Translations under genes and position numbers: made by a program
Assembly (NCBI GenBank): GCA_046262355.1
Contig: JBHEMX010000099.1
Span: forward strand, 1 to 64,000
Source: DATADD01 sp046262355
Lineage (GTDB): Bacteria > Actinomycetota > CADDZG01 > WHSQ01
Direction: 5' to 3'
DNA length: 64,000 nt
Shown: positions 51,757 to 63,036 of the stretch, piece by piece
Numbering within the stretch: position 1 is the first letter of the stretch
How the letters are laid out: every line of letters starts with the position of its first letter
Notes under the pieces: generated by a model
Seen by the model: only the letters and a program-made list of their open reading frames with translations
Database searches by the model: none
Told to the model about the DNA's origin: nothing

Positions 51757-54700
51757 AGTCCACCTCCGGGCTCCCCTCCGGCTCCTCGAGCACGTTCACA
51801 CCCGAGTCCAGCCTCCATCCGGCCGGTGGGCGCAAACTCGCCGTGCCGCGCGCCCCCTGGGGCTCATAGGCGCGCAGCACGAGCCCGCCGCCGTCCTCGG
51901 CCGGCTTCAGCGCGCCGAGGCCGAGCGGCAGCCCGCCGAGCTCCAACGCGGTCCACGAGCGCGGCGAATCCGCCCGGGCGAGGCGCGCCAGCAGCGGGCG
52001 GTTGAGATCCTCGGCCTCGGCCAGCACCCCACCCTCGACCCACCCCCCCGAATGGGGGCACAACGCGTAGGTCAGCTCGTGCCTGCCCTCGTCGGCGCGC
52101 GGATCCGGGTACACGGGCGAGCGCAGCAGCGTGAGCCCCAGCTCGTTGCCCAAGGCATGGTGACCGTACCTTCCGTCGTTGAGCAGGGCCACGCCGTAGC
52201 CGGGCTCGGACAGATCGGCGAAACGGTGACCGGGAACCTCGAACTGCGCCGTATCCCACGTCGTGTTGCGGAAGGTCGGACGCTGCACGACCCCGAAGGC
52301 GGTCTCGAAGAGGGCGTGCGTCGAACGGACCGCGAGGGGGAACCTCGCCTTGAGCATGTGGCGCCGGTCGTGCCAGTCGAGCCGGGTGGCGAAGTCGATG
52401 CGCGGCGAGTTCGACCACAGTCGAACCTCCTGGACGATGCGGCTGGCGCGCCAGCGCCTCTCGACGCGCACGGCGGCCCGATGGGGTCCACGTTCGACCA
52501 CCTCGGCCGGCGTGGCCGCCGCCAGCTCCTCGGCCGAGTCGGTGTAGTCCACGTCCACGTCCCAGGCGTCCCAGGCGCGCGGCTTGTCGACGTAGACCCA
52601 CATCCGGTTACCGCATCCCGCGAGGACCTCGCGCGACGCACGCTTGTCGTAGACGCTCGCGAGCGTGCCGTCTTCGTTCAGCACCACCTTGACGAAGGCG
52701 TTCTCGAGCAGCTCCGTGGAGACGGTCAAGCCGGCCGCGGGAGATGCCTCGGTGACCACGACGGCGCCGAGCGCCGGCACCTGCTGCGATGCACTCAGGA
52801 CGTACCCGTCGCGCACCGCCTGCGCGCCGAGCGTCTCGCTATCGAGATGGACGCGCAGCGGGCGCGCCGACAGATCCGGGTTCACCGCCATCAGCGCCGG
52901 AGCCGCGCCGTCGGCGGCGACGCGCGCGGCAAGCGCATCTAACCCGCGCTCTATGACCTGGTCCGCCTCTCGCACGACCTGACCCAGCTCCTCGGTGGCC
53001 TCGTCGTGGATCTCCCCCACGCCCGAGCCCGGCAAGACGTCGTGGAACTCGTTGCGCAGCACGACATGCCAGAGATGCTCGAGACTTGGCCCGACGGCGC
53101 CTCCCGCAAGCGCGTCCATGGCGCCGATCACCTCGGCCGACACGAGCGCGCGCTCGGCGCGCCGATGCAGATGCTTGGTGCGACCTTGGCTCGTCAACGT
53201 GCCGCGGTGGTACTCGAGGTAGAGCTCGCCGACCCACGTGGGGACGTCGCCGCCCTCGACGCTCGAGTGCGCCCGCGCGAAGAAGTCGCGCACCAGGACG
53301 AACTCGGAACGAGGGACGCTGGGGAAGCCGGCCAGCTCCCGCCTCCGCTCGATCATCTCCGCGGTCGGTCCGCCGCCCCCGTCCCCGTATCCGACGCTGA
53401 GCAGGCTCTCGGGATGACGATGCTTGCCGCGATAGTTGGCCCACGTCTCGAGGAAGGCGACGGGGCCCACGACACCGCAGTAGCCGCGGTCGGGATTGTC
53501 GAACGTATGAGCGAGCACCCGGCTTCCATCGAGGCCTTCCCACCAGAAGAGGTCGTAGGGGAACCGGTTGGACTCGGACCAGTTCACTTTGATCGTCACG
53601 AAGCCGTCGATGCCGGCGCCGCGCAGCAGCTGCGGCAGCGCAGGAGTGAAGCCGAAGCAGTCGGGCAGCCAGCACACCGTGTGGGACGAGCCGAAACGGT
53701 CGCGGAAGTAGCGTTGGCCGTAGAGGAGCTGCCGGACGATCGACTCTCCACACGGCATGTTCATGTCGGGCTCGACCCACATGCCCCCGATCGGCTCCCA
53801 GCGCCCCTCCGCGACGCGCTTCAGCACCCGGGCAAACAGAGCCGGATCGTCCTCCTCGACGAAGCTATAGAGCTGCGCAGAAGATTGGTTGAAGATGAAG
53901 TCGTCGTAACCGTCCATGAGTCCCGCGGCCGTGCTGAAGGAGTGCACGGCCTTGTGGCGCGTGGCCTCGAGCGGCCACAGCCACGCGACGTCGAGATGGG
54001 CGTGGCCCGTCAGTGCAAGCGCTCCGTTGTTCGGATAACGGCCACGCAACGACGCGAGATCGTCGGCGAGCCTGCGCCCGGCTGCCGCGACCGCCTCGGC
54101 CTGCGCCCGCGTCAACGGCTCGCGCGCCTCGGTGGTGCTGAGCGGCGTCCACAGGGTTGAGTTCCACGGGTTGCCGGCGGTGCGAGCGAGGTAGACCTCG
54201 GTCGCACTCGGCCACTCGAGCCGGGCGAGGGCCCGCTCCGCACACTCCAGGAGGGGGTCGACGACCTCGGCCGCGCCCAAGGTCACCGCCGCCTCGACGA
54301 CGAGCTGGAGCCGGCGCTCGAGGTGCTCGAGCTCGATCTGGGCGTCGACGACCCGGGCGAGCCTCAGCCGAGGATCGGGGTTGGGAGCGCCGAGCAGCTT
54401 GCGGGCCGTGGCCCGCACCTCGACCGAGAAGGCTCGTCCGTCGAGCGGCCAGCGCCCATGCTCCGGGTCGAGTCCCCAGGTCTGTTGCGCGCCGTCGTCG
54501 TAACGGATGCGCAGGAGGCCTTCCCCGCCGAGATCCAGCTCCAGACGCGCGTTGGCAAGCACCCACTCGGGCGGCAGCTCGACCCGGGGGTGCGCAAGAA
54601 GGACCACCCCGTCGCGCTCGGGCCACGAGCCTCCGAGGGGGACCTCCGTGCCGTTCACGGTCCACGATCCAAGCTCCATCTCGGCCCGGTCGACCCAGAA

Positions 54701-54763
54701 GGCCAGCTCCTTCAGTCGGCTCCGGAGCCGCTCGATGCGTTGAGGGGTGGTCAGCAGAGGCAT
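51713..54763 (-). CDS. GH38 alpha-mannosidase
   Basis: A 1,016-residue glycoside hydrolase family 38 enzyme that hydrolyses alpha-mannosides, in bacteria often with a divalent metal. The catalytic (beta/alpha)7 barrel holds the metal motif GHAHLDVAWLWP near residue 257 and the nucleophile aspartate in WVEPDMNMPCGES near 333; a three-helix bundle (DVLPGSGVGEIHDEATEELG) and beta-sandwich domains follow. The length is typical. It diverges from the sugar ABC transporter ATPase gene across 150 bases and belongs to the saccharide locus. No signal peptide is seen, so it likely acts inside the cell. Confidence 0.92.
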   Translation of the reverse strand: MPLLTTPQRIERLRSRLKELAFWVDRAEMELGSWTVNGTEVPLGGSWPERDGVVLLAHPRVELPPEWVLANARLELDLGGEGLLRIRYDDGAQQTWGLDPEHGRWPLDGRAFSVEVRATARKLLGAPNPDPRLRLARVVDAQIELEHLERRLQLVVEAAVTLGAAEVVDPLLECAERALARLEWPSATEVYLARTAGNPWNSTLWTPLSTTEAREPLTRAQAEAVAAAGRRLADDLASLRGRYPNNGALALTGHAHLDVAWLWPLEATRHKAVHSFSTAAGLMDGYDDFIFNQSSAQLYSFVEEDDPALFARVLKRVAEGRWEPIGGMWVEPDMNMPCGESIVRQLLYGQRYFRDRFGSSHTVCWLPDCFGFTPALPQLLRGAGIDGFVTIKVNWSESNRFPYDLFWWEGLDGSRVLAHTFDNPDRGYCGVVGPVAFLETWANYRGKHRHPESLLSVGYGDGGGGPTAEMIERRRELAGFPSVPRSEFVLVRDFFARAHSSVEGGDVPTWVGELYLEYHRGTLTSQGRTKHLHRRAERALVSAEVIGAMDALAGGAVGPSLEHLWHVVLRNEFHDVLPGSGVGEIHDEATEELGQVVREADQVIERGLDALAARVAADGAAPALMAVNPDLSARPLRVHLDSETLGAQAVRDGYVLSASQQVPALGAVVVTEASPAAGLTVSTELLENAFVKVVLNEDGTLASVYDKRASREVLAGCGNRMWVYVDKPRAWDAWDVDVDYTDSAEELAAATPAEVVERGPHRAAVRVERRWRASRIVQEVRLWSNSPRIDFATRLDWHDRRHMLKARFPLAVRSTHALFETAFGVVQRPTFRNTTWDTAQFEVPGHRFADLSEPGYGVALLNDGRYGHHALGNELGLTLLRSPVYPDPRADEGRHELTYALCPHSGGWVEGGVLAEAEDLNRPLLARLARADSPRSWTALELGGLPLGLGALKPAEDGGGLVLRAYEPQGARGTASLRPPAGWRLDSGVNVLEEPEGSPEVDFTPFRVRSWLLSRS

Positions 54764-54914
54764 CGGCGCACACTACGCGAACGTGTCGGTGAGCGGTTTG
54801 GGTGACCACGAAGGAGGGAAACACGAGCAATGCGACCTCAACGGCATGGACGCGGTCGGAGGCGTTTGGTATACGTCGGCCCTACCCGGGGCCGGTTCTA
54901 GCAAGGGGGGCATC

Positions 54915-56123
<1,209 letters not shown>

Positions 56124-56128
56124 GGGCG

Positions 56129-56146
56129 GCGGCGCGAGAGCGCCGC
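56129..56146 (+). terminator. GC hairpin after the ABC ATPase gene
   Basis: A 7-bp stem (GCGGCGC / GCGCCGC) with a GAGA tetraloop lies six bases after the ATPase stop codon and 26 before the PfkB kinase start. It has no T-tract, so it may act as a weak terminator or processing site that lowers expression of the downstream kinase relative to the ATPase. Confidence 0.35.
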
Positions 56147-56171
56147 TGTACCCGGCGAGGCCGGCACCTCG

Positions 56172-57032
56172 TTGAGCGGGCCGAGCAACCCCGTTGCGGT
56201 CGTGTTCGGCGAGGTCGTTATCGACGTGTATCCGGATGCAGAGGTCCCGGCCGGGGCGGCGCTGCACGTCGCGGCCCACCTCGCCGCCCGCGGATGGAAG
56301 GCCCACCTCGTGACTCGCCTCGGCGACGACGACGACGGCGCGTTGCTCATGGAGCTCTTTGAGCGCCACTCCATCGAAACGTCCTTCGTCGAGCACGACG
56401 CGCGCCTGCCGACGGGGAGGGCGACGATCCATACGTCCGGGCACGAGAATCGCTTCACCGTCCACGGGCCCGCCGCATGGGACGCGATCGAGGGTCCGGC
56501 CGAACCTCCGGAGCACGACGCCCTGTGTTACGGAACGCTCGCGGCGCGCTCCGAGCGGTCGCGGGCGACGCTGGAACGCCTGCTGGCCTCGAGCGGGGCG
56601 CCCTGGAAGGTCCTCGACGTGAACCTCCGTCCCCCCGACGTCGCTCGTGACGTTGTCGAGATGACGCTCGGGGCCGCGACCGCGGTCAAGCTCGGTGAGC
56701 AGGAGCTGATCGAGGTCGCCGAGCTGCTGGGCATCCCTGCGGACGCGCAAGCGTGCTTCGACATGGCCTCGCAGCTTCGCCTCGTGTGCATCACCCGCGG
56801 CGAGCGTGGCGCGACGCTGTTCGAGCGCTCCGGTGCATCCTTCGACGGCGACGCGCGCAAGGTCGACATCGTCAACACGGTGGGGGCAGGGGACGCCTTC
56901 ACCGCGGGCCTCATCGAGGGGGTGACGAAGAACCGCTCGCTCGACGAGGTGCTGCGGGGCGCGCAGGCGTGTGCAGCGTCGATCCTTGCCAAGCCTGGAG
57001 GCCTGCCCGACGTGTCGGGAGCGGCGCGCTGA
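56172..57032 (+). CDS. PfkB-family sugar kinase
   Basis: A 286-residue ribokinase/fructokinase-family enzyme starting at TTG 56172. The substrate-facing motif is AGAALHVAAHLAARGWKAHL, and the catalytic C-terminal motif is VNTVGAGDAFTAG with base D241. It is somewhat shorter than fructokinases. Lying between a sugar transporter ATPase and an aldo/keto reductase in the saccharide locus, it probably phosphorylates a hexose (fructose, mannose or a keto-sugar) released by the nearby glycosidases; the precise substrate is unknown. Confidence 0.85.
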   Translation: MSGPSNPVAVVFGEVVIDVYPDAEVPAGAALHVAAHLAARGWKAHLVTRLGDDDDGALLMELFERHSIETSFVEHDARLPTGRATIHTSGHENRFTVHGPAAWDAIEGPAEPPEHDALCYGTLAARSERSRATLERLLASSGAPWKVLDVNLRPPDVARDVVEMTLGAATAVKLGEQELIEVAELLGIPADAQACFDMASQLRLVCITRGERGATLFERSGASFDGDARKVDIVNTVGAGDAFTAGLIEGVTKNRSLDEVLRGAQACAASILAKPGGLPDVSGAAR

Positions 57033-57099
57033 GAGTTTTGGTGTGCGCGCCGCGAGGAAAGGACCTGGAGGGAGACGAAGAACCGAGGGAGGACATGAC

Positions 57100-58095
<996 letters not shown>

Positions 58096-58148
58096 TGCCC
58101 CGTGCACATAGAACGCCCCGCCGGCCTGGCGCGCCGGTTCCCCGGTGT

Positions 58149-58319
58149 GAGCCGACAAGAAGCCCTCCACCCCCCGCGGAGCGACGGTGGCGGCACAAAG
58201 GTCGGCGCGCGCCGCGGCTCTAGCGACGCCTCCCGCGCCGTGACCCCGGGTCGGAGCCGACCAGAAGCCCTCCACCCCCGCGGAGCGACGGTGGCGGCAC
58301 AAAGGTCGGCGCGCGCCGC
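58149..58319. repeat. 66-bp direct repeat, two copies
   Basis: Two near-identical copies of a 66-67 bp sequence starting GAGCCGAC and ending GCGCGCCGC lie at 58149-58215 and 58254-58319, 105 bases apart from start to start. They differ by one substitution and one C in a C-run. Each contains CGCGGAGCGACGGTGGCGGC and AAAGGTCGGCGCGCGCC. They fill the gap between two convergent genes, where transcription terminates. No coding function is supported. Confidence 0.8.
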
Positions 58320-58334
58320 CGGCCCCGCCGGCCC

Positions 58335-59942
58335 TCAACCGCCCTGCTCGAGATCGAGAACGATGCCCTCCCACGGCGCCAGCTCGGCGCGGCCGTCCAC
58401 TCGTTGACCAGCGCGCTCGGCGAGCGTCGAGAGCGCCACCGTGCCGCTCACGTCCGCGATGCTCGCCGCGGCGTCCGACATGTTGAGCGCCACGACGTAC
58501 CGATCGCCGCGCCGCCACGCCCACGCGACGCCCGCATCGGGCCACGCCTCGTAGGGAGCTCGGCGCAGCTCCTGAGAGGAGCGCCGGAAGGCGATGAGGT
58601 CACGACAGAAGCACAGGATCGAGGATGGATCATCGCGCTGGTCGGCCACGTTGCAGGAACGGGCGTCGCCGACCGGCAGCCACGGAGGGGAGTCCCCTGT
58701 CGAGAAGCCGCCGCCCGCGTCCCCGTTCCAGTGCATCGGTGTGCGGCCGGGATCGCGGCCCGAGCGTCCCGGTATGTCGCGTAGCCCCACGGGGTCCTTC
58801 AGCTGCTCGCGCGGAAGCTTGGTCTCCGGCATCCCGATCTCGTCCCCGTAGTACAGAAAGGGTGTTCCGCGCATCGTCATGAGCATCATCAAGACGCACT
58901 TGATCTTGTTCGTGTCGTCGTCGCACCAGCGCGTGCTGAAACGTCCGACGTCGTGGTTCGAGGCCATCCACACGGGCCAGCCCTGCGGCGGGATGAGGTC
59001 GTCTGTGGTCTCAACGATGCGGCTGAGCTCCGACGCATCTAGATCAGACAGGGCGAAAGGGAAGTTGAACGCGAGGTTCAGCTCATCGTCGCCGTCGCCG
59101 TAGTAGGCCGCCATCTGCTGCAGACCCATGACGAAGGTCTCGCCGACGAGGATCCGCTTGGGGTCGTAGCCGTCGCATAGCTTGCGCCAGCGCCGGAAGA
59201 TGTCGTGGACCTCCGGGCGGTTCATGTTGTACTCGGCCTTCTGGCCGATGCTCCGGACCCTCTCGTGGTCGTCGTCGTCGCTGGGGAGGTTGTCCCGCAG
59301 CTCCCGATCCTTGATCAGCGCGTGCGCGACATCGATGCGAAAACCCGCGATGCCTCGATCGAACCAGAAGCGCAGGATCTCGTCGAAGCAGTCCCGAACC
59401 TCGTCGTTCCACCAGTCGAGATCCGGCTGATGCTTTAGGAAGTTGTGCAGGTAGTATTGACCCGTCTTCTCGTCCAGCTCCCAGGCGGACTCGCCTCCGA
59501 ACACGCTGATCCAGTTGTTCGGAGGCGAGCCGTCCTCCTTGGGATCGGCCCACACGTAGAAGTCACGGTAGCGCGCGTCGCGCGCTGAGCGCGCGTCGAT
59601 GAACCACTCGTGCTGATCGCTGGTGTGATTCGGTACGAGGTCGAAGATGATACTGATGTCCCGCTTCGCCGCCTCGGACACGAGCTCGTCGACGTCATCG
59701 AGCGTGCCGAGGTCCTCGTGGACGCCGGTGTACTCGGCCACGTCGTAGCCCCAGTCCTTGTTCGGCGAGGGCATGACGGGTGTGATCCAGAGACCGTCGA
59801 TCCCGAGCCACTCGAGATGGTCGAGGTGCTGGATGGTGCCTTGCAGATCTCCGACCCCGTCGCCGTTCGCGTCCCCGAACGAGCGGGGGTATATCTGATA
59901 GAGCACCGCATCACGCCACCACGGCGCGCCGTCTGAAGCCAT
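58335..59942 (-). CDS. GH13 alpha-glucosidase
   Basis: A 535-residue alpha-amylase-family enzyme of the oligo-1,6-glucosidase/alpha-glucosidase subgroup. The N-terminus WWRDAVLYQIYPRSFGD is diagnostic. The catalytic triad is D204 (GFRIDVAH), E268 (LVGETF) and D331 (ASNHDVGRF). QPDLDWWNDEVRD and a calcium-like DANGDGVGD loop are present. The absence of a signal peptide places it in the cytoplasm, hydrolysing imported alpha-glucosides. It ends the minus-strand sugar cluster. Confidence 0.93.
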   Translation of the reverse strand: MASDGAPWWRDAVLYQIYPRSFGDANGDGVGDLQGTIQHLDHLEWLGIDGLWITPVMPSPNKDWGYDVAEYTGVHEDLGTLDDVDELVSEAAKRDISIIFDLVPNHTSDQHEWFIDARSARDARYRDFYVWADPKEDGSPPNNWISVFGGESAWELDEKTGQYYLHNFLKHQPDLDWWNDEVRDCFDEILRFWFDRGIAGFRIDVAHALIKDRELRDNLPSDDDDHERVRSIGQKAEYNMNRPEVHDIFRRWRKLCDGYDPKRILVGETFVMGLQQMAAYYGDGDDELNLAFNFPFALSDLDASELSRIVETTDDLIPPQGWPVWMASNHDVGRFSTRWCDDDTNKIKCVLMMLMTMRGTPFLYYGDEIGMPETKLPREQLKDPVGLRDIPGRSGRDPGRTPMHWNGDAGGGFSTGDSPPWLPVGDARSCNVADQRDDPSSILCFCRDLIAFRRSSQELRRAPYEAWPDAGVAWAWRRGDRYVVALNMSDAAASIADVSGTVALSTLAERAGQRVDGRAELAPWEGIVLDLEQGG

Positions 59943-60011
59943 GCAACCGCTCCCTTCCCGTCCTTGGTCCCGCCTTTTGCTCGAGCGCGCCCCGGCGCCG
60001 AGGGTCCAGCC

Positions 60012-61187
60012 TTAGCTCGAGCGCGCCCGGGCGCCGAGCCACCGCGCGCTCGGCTTCGGGCTCCGTCGCTGCGTCGAGCGATCGATCGCTATGAGGCCGA
60101 AGGTAGGTCTGTACCCGTGAGCCCACTCGAAGTTGTCCAGCGCGGACCAGTAGAAGTATCCGCGCACGTCTATCCCCTCGGCGAGACAGCGCTGCACGCC
60201 CTGGAGCGCACGCCGCACGTACTCGATGCGCCGCTCGTCGTTGTCGACGGCGACCCCATTCTCGGTGACGAGTACGGGTGAGCGCTCCGTCACGTGCCAT
60301 GCTCTGCGGATCGTGCCCTCGAGCGCCTCGGGCCAGAACTCGTAACCCATCAGGGTTCGCTCCACGCCGTGCTCCGGCTCGAGCTCGCCGTCGGGGCCCA
60401 CGCGTGCGCGGGTGTAGGTCTGCACGCCGATGAAGTCGTCGCCGCGCGCCGCCTCGAGAAAGATGTCCTCTCGCCGGGCGCGCATCTCCTCGAGACGATC
60501 CTCGCCACCGGGCGCGGCTCTAAAGTCGGTCATGGCGAGGGTCATGCCGACGGGAGCGTCGCCCGGACCCGCCTTGATCGCCTCGACCGCACGTCCGTGC
60601 GCGTCGATGAACGTCTCGGCGGCCCTGTCCGCCTCGCCTCGATCGCGGTGCCCCGGGGCAAAGGTCCCCGTCTCGTAGCCCAAGCGAGCCACGATGTTCG
60701 GCTCGTTCAGCGTGCACGCGCCCGCCATCAGGTCGCCGAGCCGCCCCGTCGCCACGGCGCAGAAACGCGCGAAGCGCTCGGCCGTGCGCGCCTCGGACCA
60801 GCCTCCTTCGGCAGCCACCCAGCGCGGCGAGGTGAAGTGATGGAACGTCACATAGGGCAACAGACCACGCTCGCGACACGCCCCGAGCACGCGGCGATAG
60901 TGCTCGAGCTGCGCGCCCGAGAACTCGCCCTCCTCCGGCTCGATGCGCGCCCACTCGATCGAGAACCGGTATGCCCCGAAGCCGAGCTCCGCCACAAGGT
61001 CGAGGTCCTCGGGGTAACGGTGATACTGGTCGCATGCGTCGCCCGACGGCTCCACGCAGGGCGAGCCCGGATCGTGCTCCCACGCCCACCAGTCGCTGTT
61101 CCAGTTGCCGCCCTCCACCTGATGGGCGGAGGTCGCGGTCCCCCAGATGAACCCCTCCGGGAAGGCGTCCCTAGCCGGTGGTGGCAC
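60012..61187 (-). CDS. GH1 beta-glucosidase
   Basis: A 391-residue family 1 glycosidase. The N-terminal signature is FIWGTATSAHQVEGGNWNSD; the acid/base is E162 in CTLNEPN and the nucleophile E309 in LVTENG. At 391 residues it is slightly shorter than typical GH1 enzymes (440-480), mostly in loops. The start codon is GTG at 61187, inside the end of the permease gene (17-base overlap), showing co-translation. It would cleave imported beta-glucosides or related disaccharides in the cytoplasm. Confidence 0.92.
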   Translation of the reverse strand: MPPPARDAFPEGFIWGTATSAHQVEGGNWNSDWWAWEHDPGSPCVEPSGDACDQYHRYPEDLDLVAELGFGAYRFSIEWARIEPEEGEFSGAQLEHYRRVLGACRERGLLPYVTFHHFTSPRWVAAEGGWSEARTAERFARFCAVATGRLGDLMAGACTLNEPNIVARLGYETGTFAPGHRDRGEADRAAETFIDAHGRAVEAIKAGPGDAPVGMTLAMTDFRAAPGGEDRLEEMRARREDIFLEAARGDDFIGVQTYTRARVGPDGELEPEHGVERTLMGYEFWPEALEGTIRRAWHVTERSPVLVTENGVAVDNDERRIEYVRRALQGVQRCLAEGIDVRGYFYWSALDNFEWAHGYRPTFGLIAIDRSTQRRSPKPSARWLGARARSS

Positions 61188-62070
61188 CGGCGGTGAGGCC
61201 AGAGACGATCTTGCGCTGGAAGATCAGTACGAGGATGACGAGCGGCAGCGTCAGCACGATCGATGCGGCCGCCTGAGCGCCGTAATCGGTCGTATAGGTC
61301 GTTGCGAACTGCGGGATCACGACCGTCGCAGGTTGGACCGTCGAGTCCAGAGTCAGCGTGTTGGCGAAGAGGAATTCGTTCCACGCGTAGATGAAGGTCA
61401 GCAGGCCGGTGGTGACGATGCCCGGCAGCGAGAGCGGAACGGTGATCCGGAAGAACGCTTGCCACACATTGGCCCCGTCGACCTTGGCCGCCTCCTCGAG
61501 GTCCGCGGGCAGCTCACGGAAGTACGCGACGAGCAGGTAGACCGTCAAGGGGAGGGCGAAGAGCACGTCCGGGATGATCACGCCCCAGTAGGTGTTGATG
61601 AGCCCGAGGGTCTGGAACTGCAGGAACAGCGGGGCGATGATCGCCACGGCCGGAAAGAAGGTGATCGCGAGCACGAGGCTCAGCACCGGCTTCTTCGCGA
61701 AGAACTCGAGGCGCGCCAGAGCGTAGGCCGCGAGCGAGCCGATGACGAGACAGACGATCGTTGTGATGCCGGCGATCACAAGGGTGTTGGCCAGCCCAGC
61801 GCGGAACAGCGGCTCCGCGAACACGGTCTGGAAGTTGATCGGGCACGGCACCTTGAGGCCGCCGACCAGCGAGCATTTGCCCGCGGTGAGCGATTCGAGA
61901 TTGACGCTGCGCGGCCATAGCGTGGGAGGTGACGCGAACAGCTCGCCGCTGCTCACGAGGCTCATCTTGAGCACCCACAGGAGAGGGAACAGCGTGACGA
62001 AGACGAAGCCGAGCACCACCAGGTAGAAGCCGATCGCCGTGAATGGATTCCTGAACCCTTTCGCCTGCAT
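61171..62070 (-). CDS. Carbohydrate ABC transporter permease (MalG type)
   Basis: A 299-residue inner-membrane permease with six predicted helices. The EAA motif, which contacts the ATPase, reads EEAAKVDGANVWQAFFRITV near residue 200. An N-terminal helix (AIGFYLVVLGFVFVTLFPLL) is followed by a periplasmic loop. It pairs with the upstream permease and the solute-binding protein. The cluster lacks its own ATPase; the UgpC-type ATPase at 54.9 kb is the likely energiser. Confidence 0.93.
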   Translation of the reverse strand: MQAKGFRNPFTAIGFYLVVLGFVFVTLFPLLWVLKMSLVSSGELFASPPTLWPRSVNLESLTAGKCSLVGGLKVPCPINFQTVFAEPLFRAGLANTLVIAGITTIVCLVIGSLAAYALARLEFFAKKPVLSLVLAITFFPAVAIIAPLFLQFQTLGLINTYWGVIIPDVLFALPLTVYLLVAYFRELPADLEEAAKVDGANVWQAFFRITVPLSLPGIVTTGLLTFIYAWNEFLFANTLTLDSTVQPATVVIPQFATTYTTDYGAQAAASIVLTLPLVILVLIFQRKIVSGLTAGATTG

Positions 62071-62073
62071 CGC

Positions 62074-63015
62074 CTACGCCTCCTGCGCCCGGGTGCCCAG
62101 AAACTTGATGAACAGATAAGCGATCGCCAGCGAGCTGAGGAAGACGAACACGGCGCCCGCATTGCCCACCGAAAGATCGAGTTGGCTGATGCGCACGCCT
62201 TGATAGACGTAGGTGGAAAGCGTATCGACCTGGCGATCGGTCATCGACCAGAAGAGGTCGTACACGCGCCACGCATCGAGCGTGCGGAACAGCAAGGCCA
62301 CGAGGATCGCCGGCTTCAGCAGCGGAAGCGTTACACGCGTGAACTCTTGCCAGCGCGTCGCTCCATCCACGCGCGCCGCCTCGTAGACGTCGCCCGGGAT
62401 CACCTGCAGACCGGCAAGGAGGAGCAGGGTCACGAAAGGAAACGTCTTCCAGACGTCGGCGAGCACGGCTCCGACGAGCACCGCCGAGTTGTTGGCGAGG
62501 ATCGGACCCTCGACGAGGCCCAAGCTATCTGCCATGTAGGCGAAGATCCCGACCTGGTCGGTGTACATCAGGCGCCACATGAGCCCCGAGACAACGGTCG
62601 GGAATGCCCACGGGACTATCGCTATCGCGCGCGCGGGGCCCTGCCCCACGAAGCCGCGGTTCAACACGAGCGCCACGCTCAGTCCCAGCAAGAACTCGAA
62701 CACTACGCTGGCCACCGTGAATATCGTGGTGTTGTAGAACGCGGTCCAGAAGTTCGCGTCCGTGAACAGGGTGGAGTAGTTGTCGAGGCCCACGAACGTT
62801 CGCTCGTTGGGCAGGATCCGCAACAAGCTGAGATAGAGCGCATAGAGGATCGGCCACGCCGCGATCAGAAGGATCACGAGCAACGCGGGCAGGATCATCA
62901 GGTACGCGGTGCGCTTCTCGGGGTCCACGAACTCCCTTCGTATGGACCCCCAAGCACCCGCCATGGCACCGGTCCGCTTCCCCTTGCGACCCTCTGCCTC
63001 GGTCGCGACGCTCAT
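62074..63015 (-). CDS. Carbohydrate ABC transporter permease (MalF type)
   Basis: A 313-residue permease with a long first helix (YLMILPALLVILLIAAWPIL) and the EAA motif YEAARVDGATRWQEFTRVTL near residue 230. It forms the channel with the MalG-type partner that starts three bases after its stop. A basic N-terminal segment of about 30 residues precedes the first helix. It follows the solute-binding protein gene by 21 bases, in the usual order for sugar importers. Confidence 0.93.
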   Translation of the reverse strand: MSVATEAEGRKGKRTGAMAGAWGSIRREFVDPEKRTAYLMILPALLVILLIAAWPILYALYLSLLRILPNERTFVGLDNYSTLFTDANFWTAFYNTTIFTVASVVFEFLLGLSVALVLNRGFVGQGPARAIAIVPWAFPTVVSGLMWRLMYTDQVGIFAYMADSLGLVEGPILANNSAVLVGAVLADVWKTFPFVTLLLLAGLQVIPGDVYEAARVDGATRWQEFTRVTLPLLKPAILVALLFRTLDAWRVYDLFWSMTDRQVDTLSTYVYQGVRISQLDLSVGNAGAVFVFLSSLAIAYLFIKFLGTRAQEA

Positions 63016-63036
63016 AGGTTCCTCCTCCCGGCTTCT

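Noticed and set aside
59970..60040. Duplicated GCTCGAGCGCGCC segments near the end of the GH1 gene
   Set aside because: Two short GC-rich copies partly inside coding sequence; too short and simple to call a repeat element with confidence.
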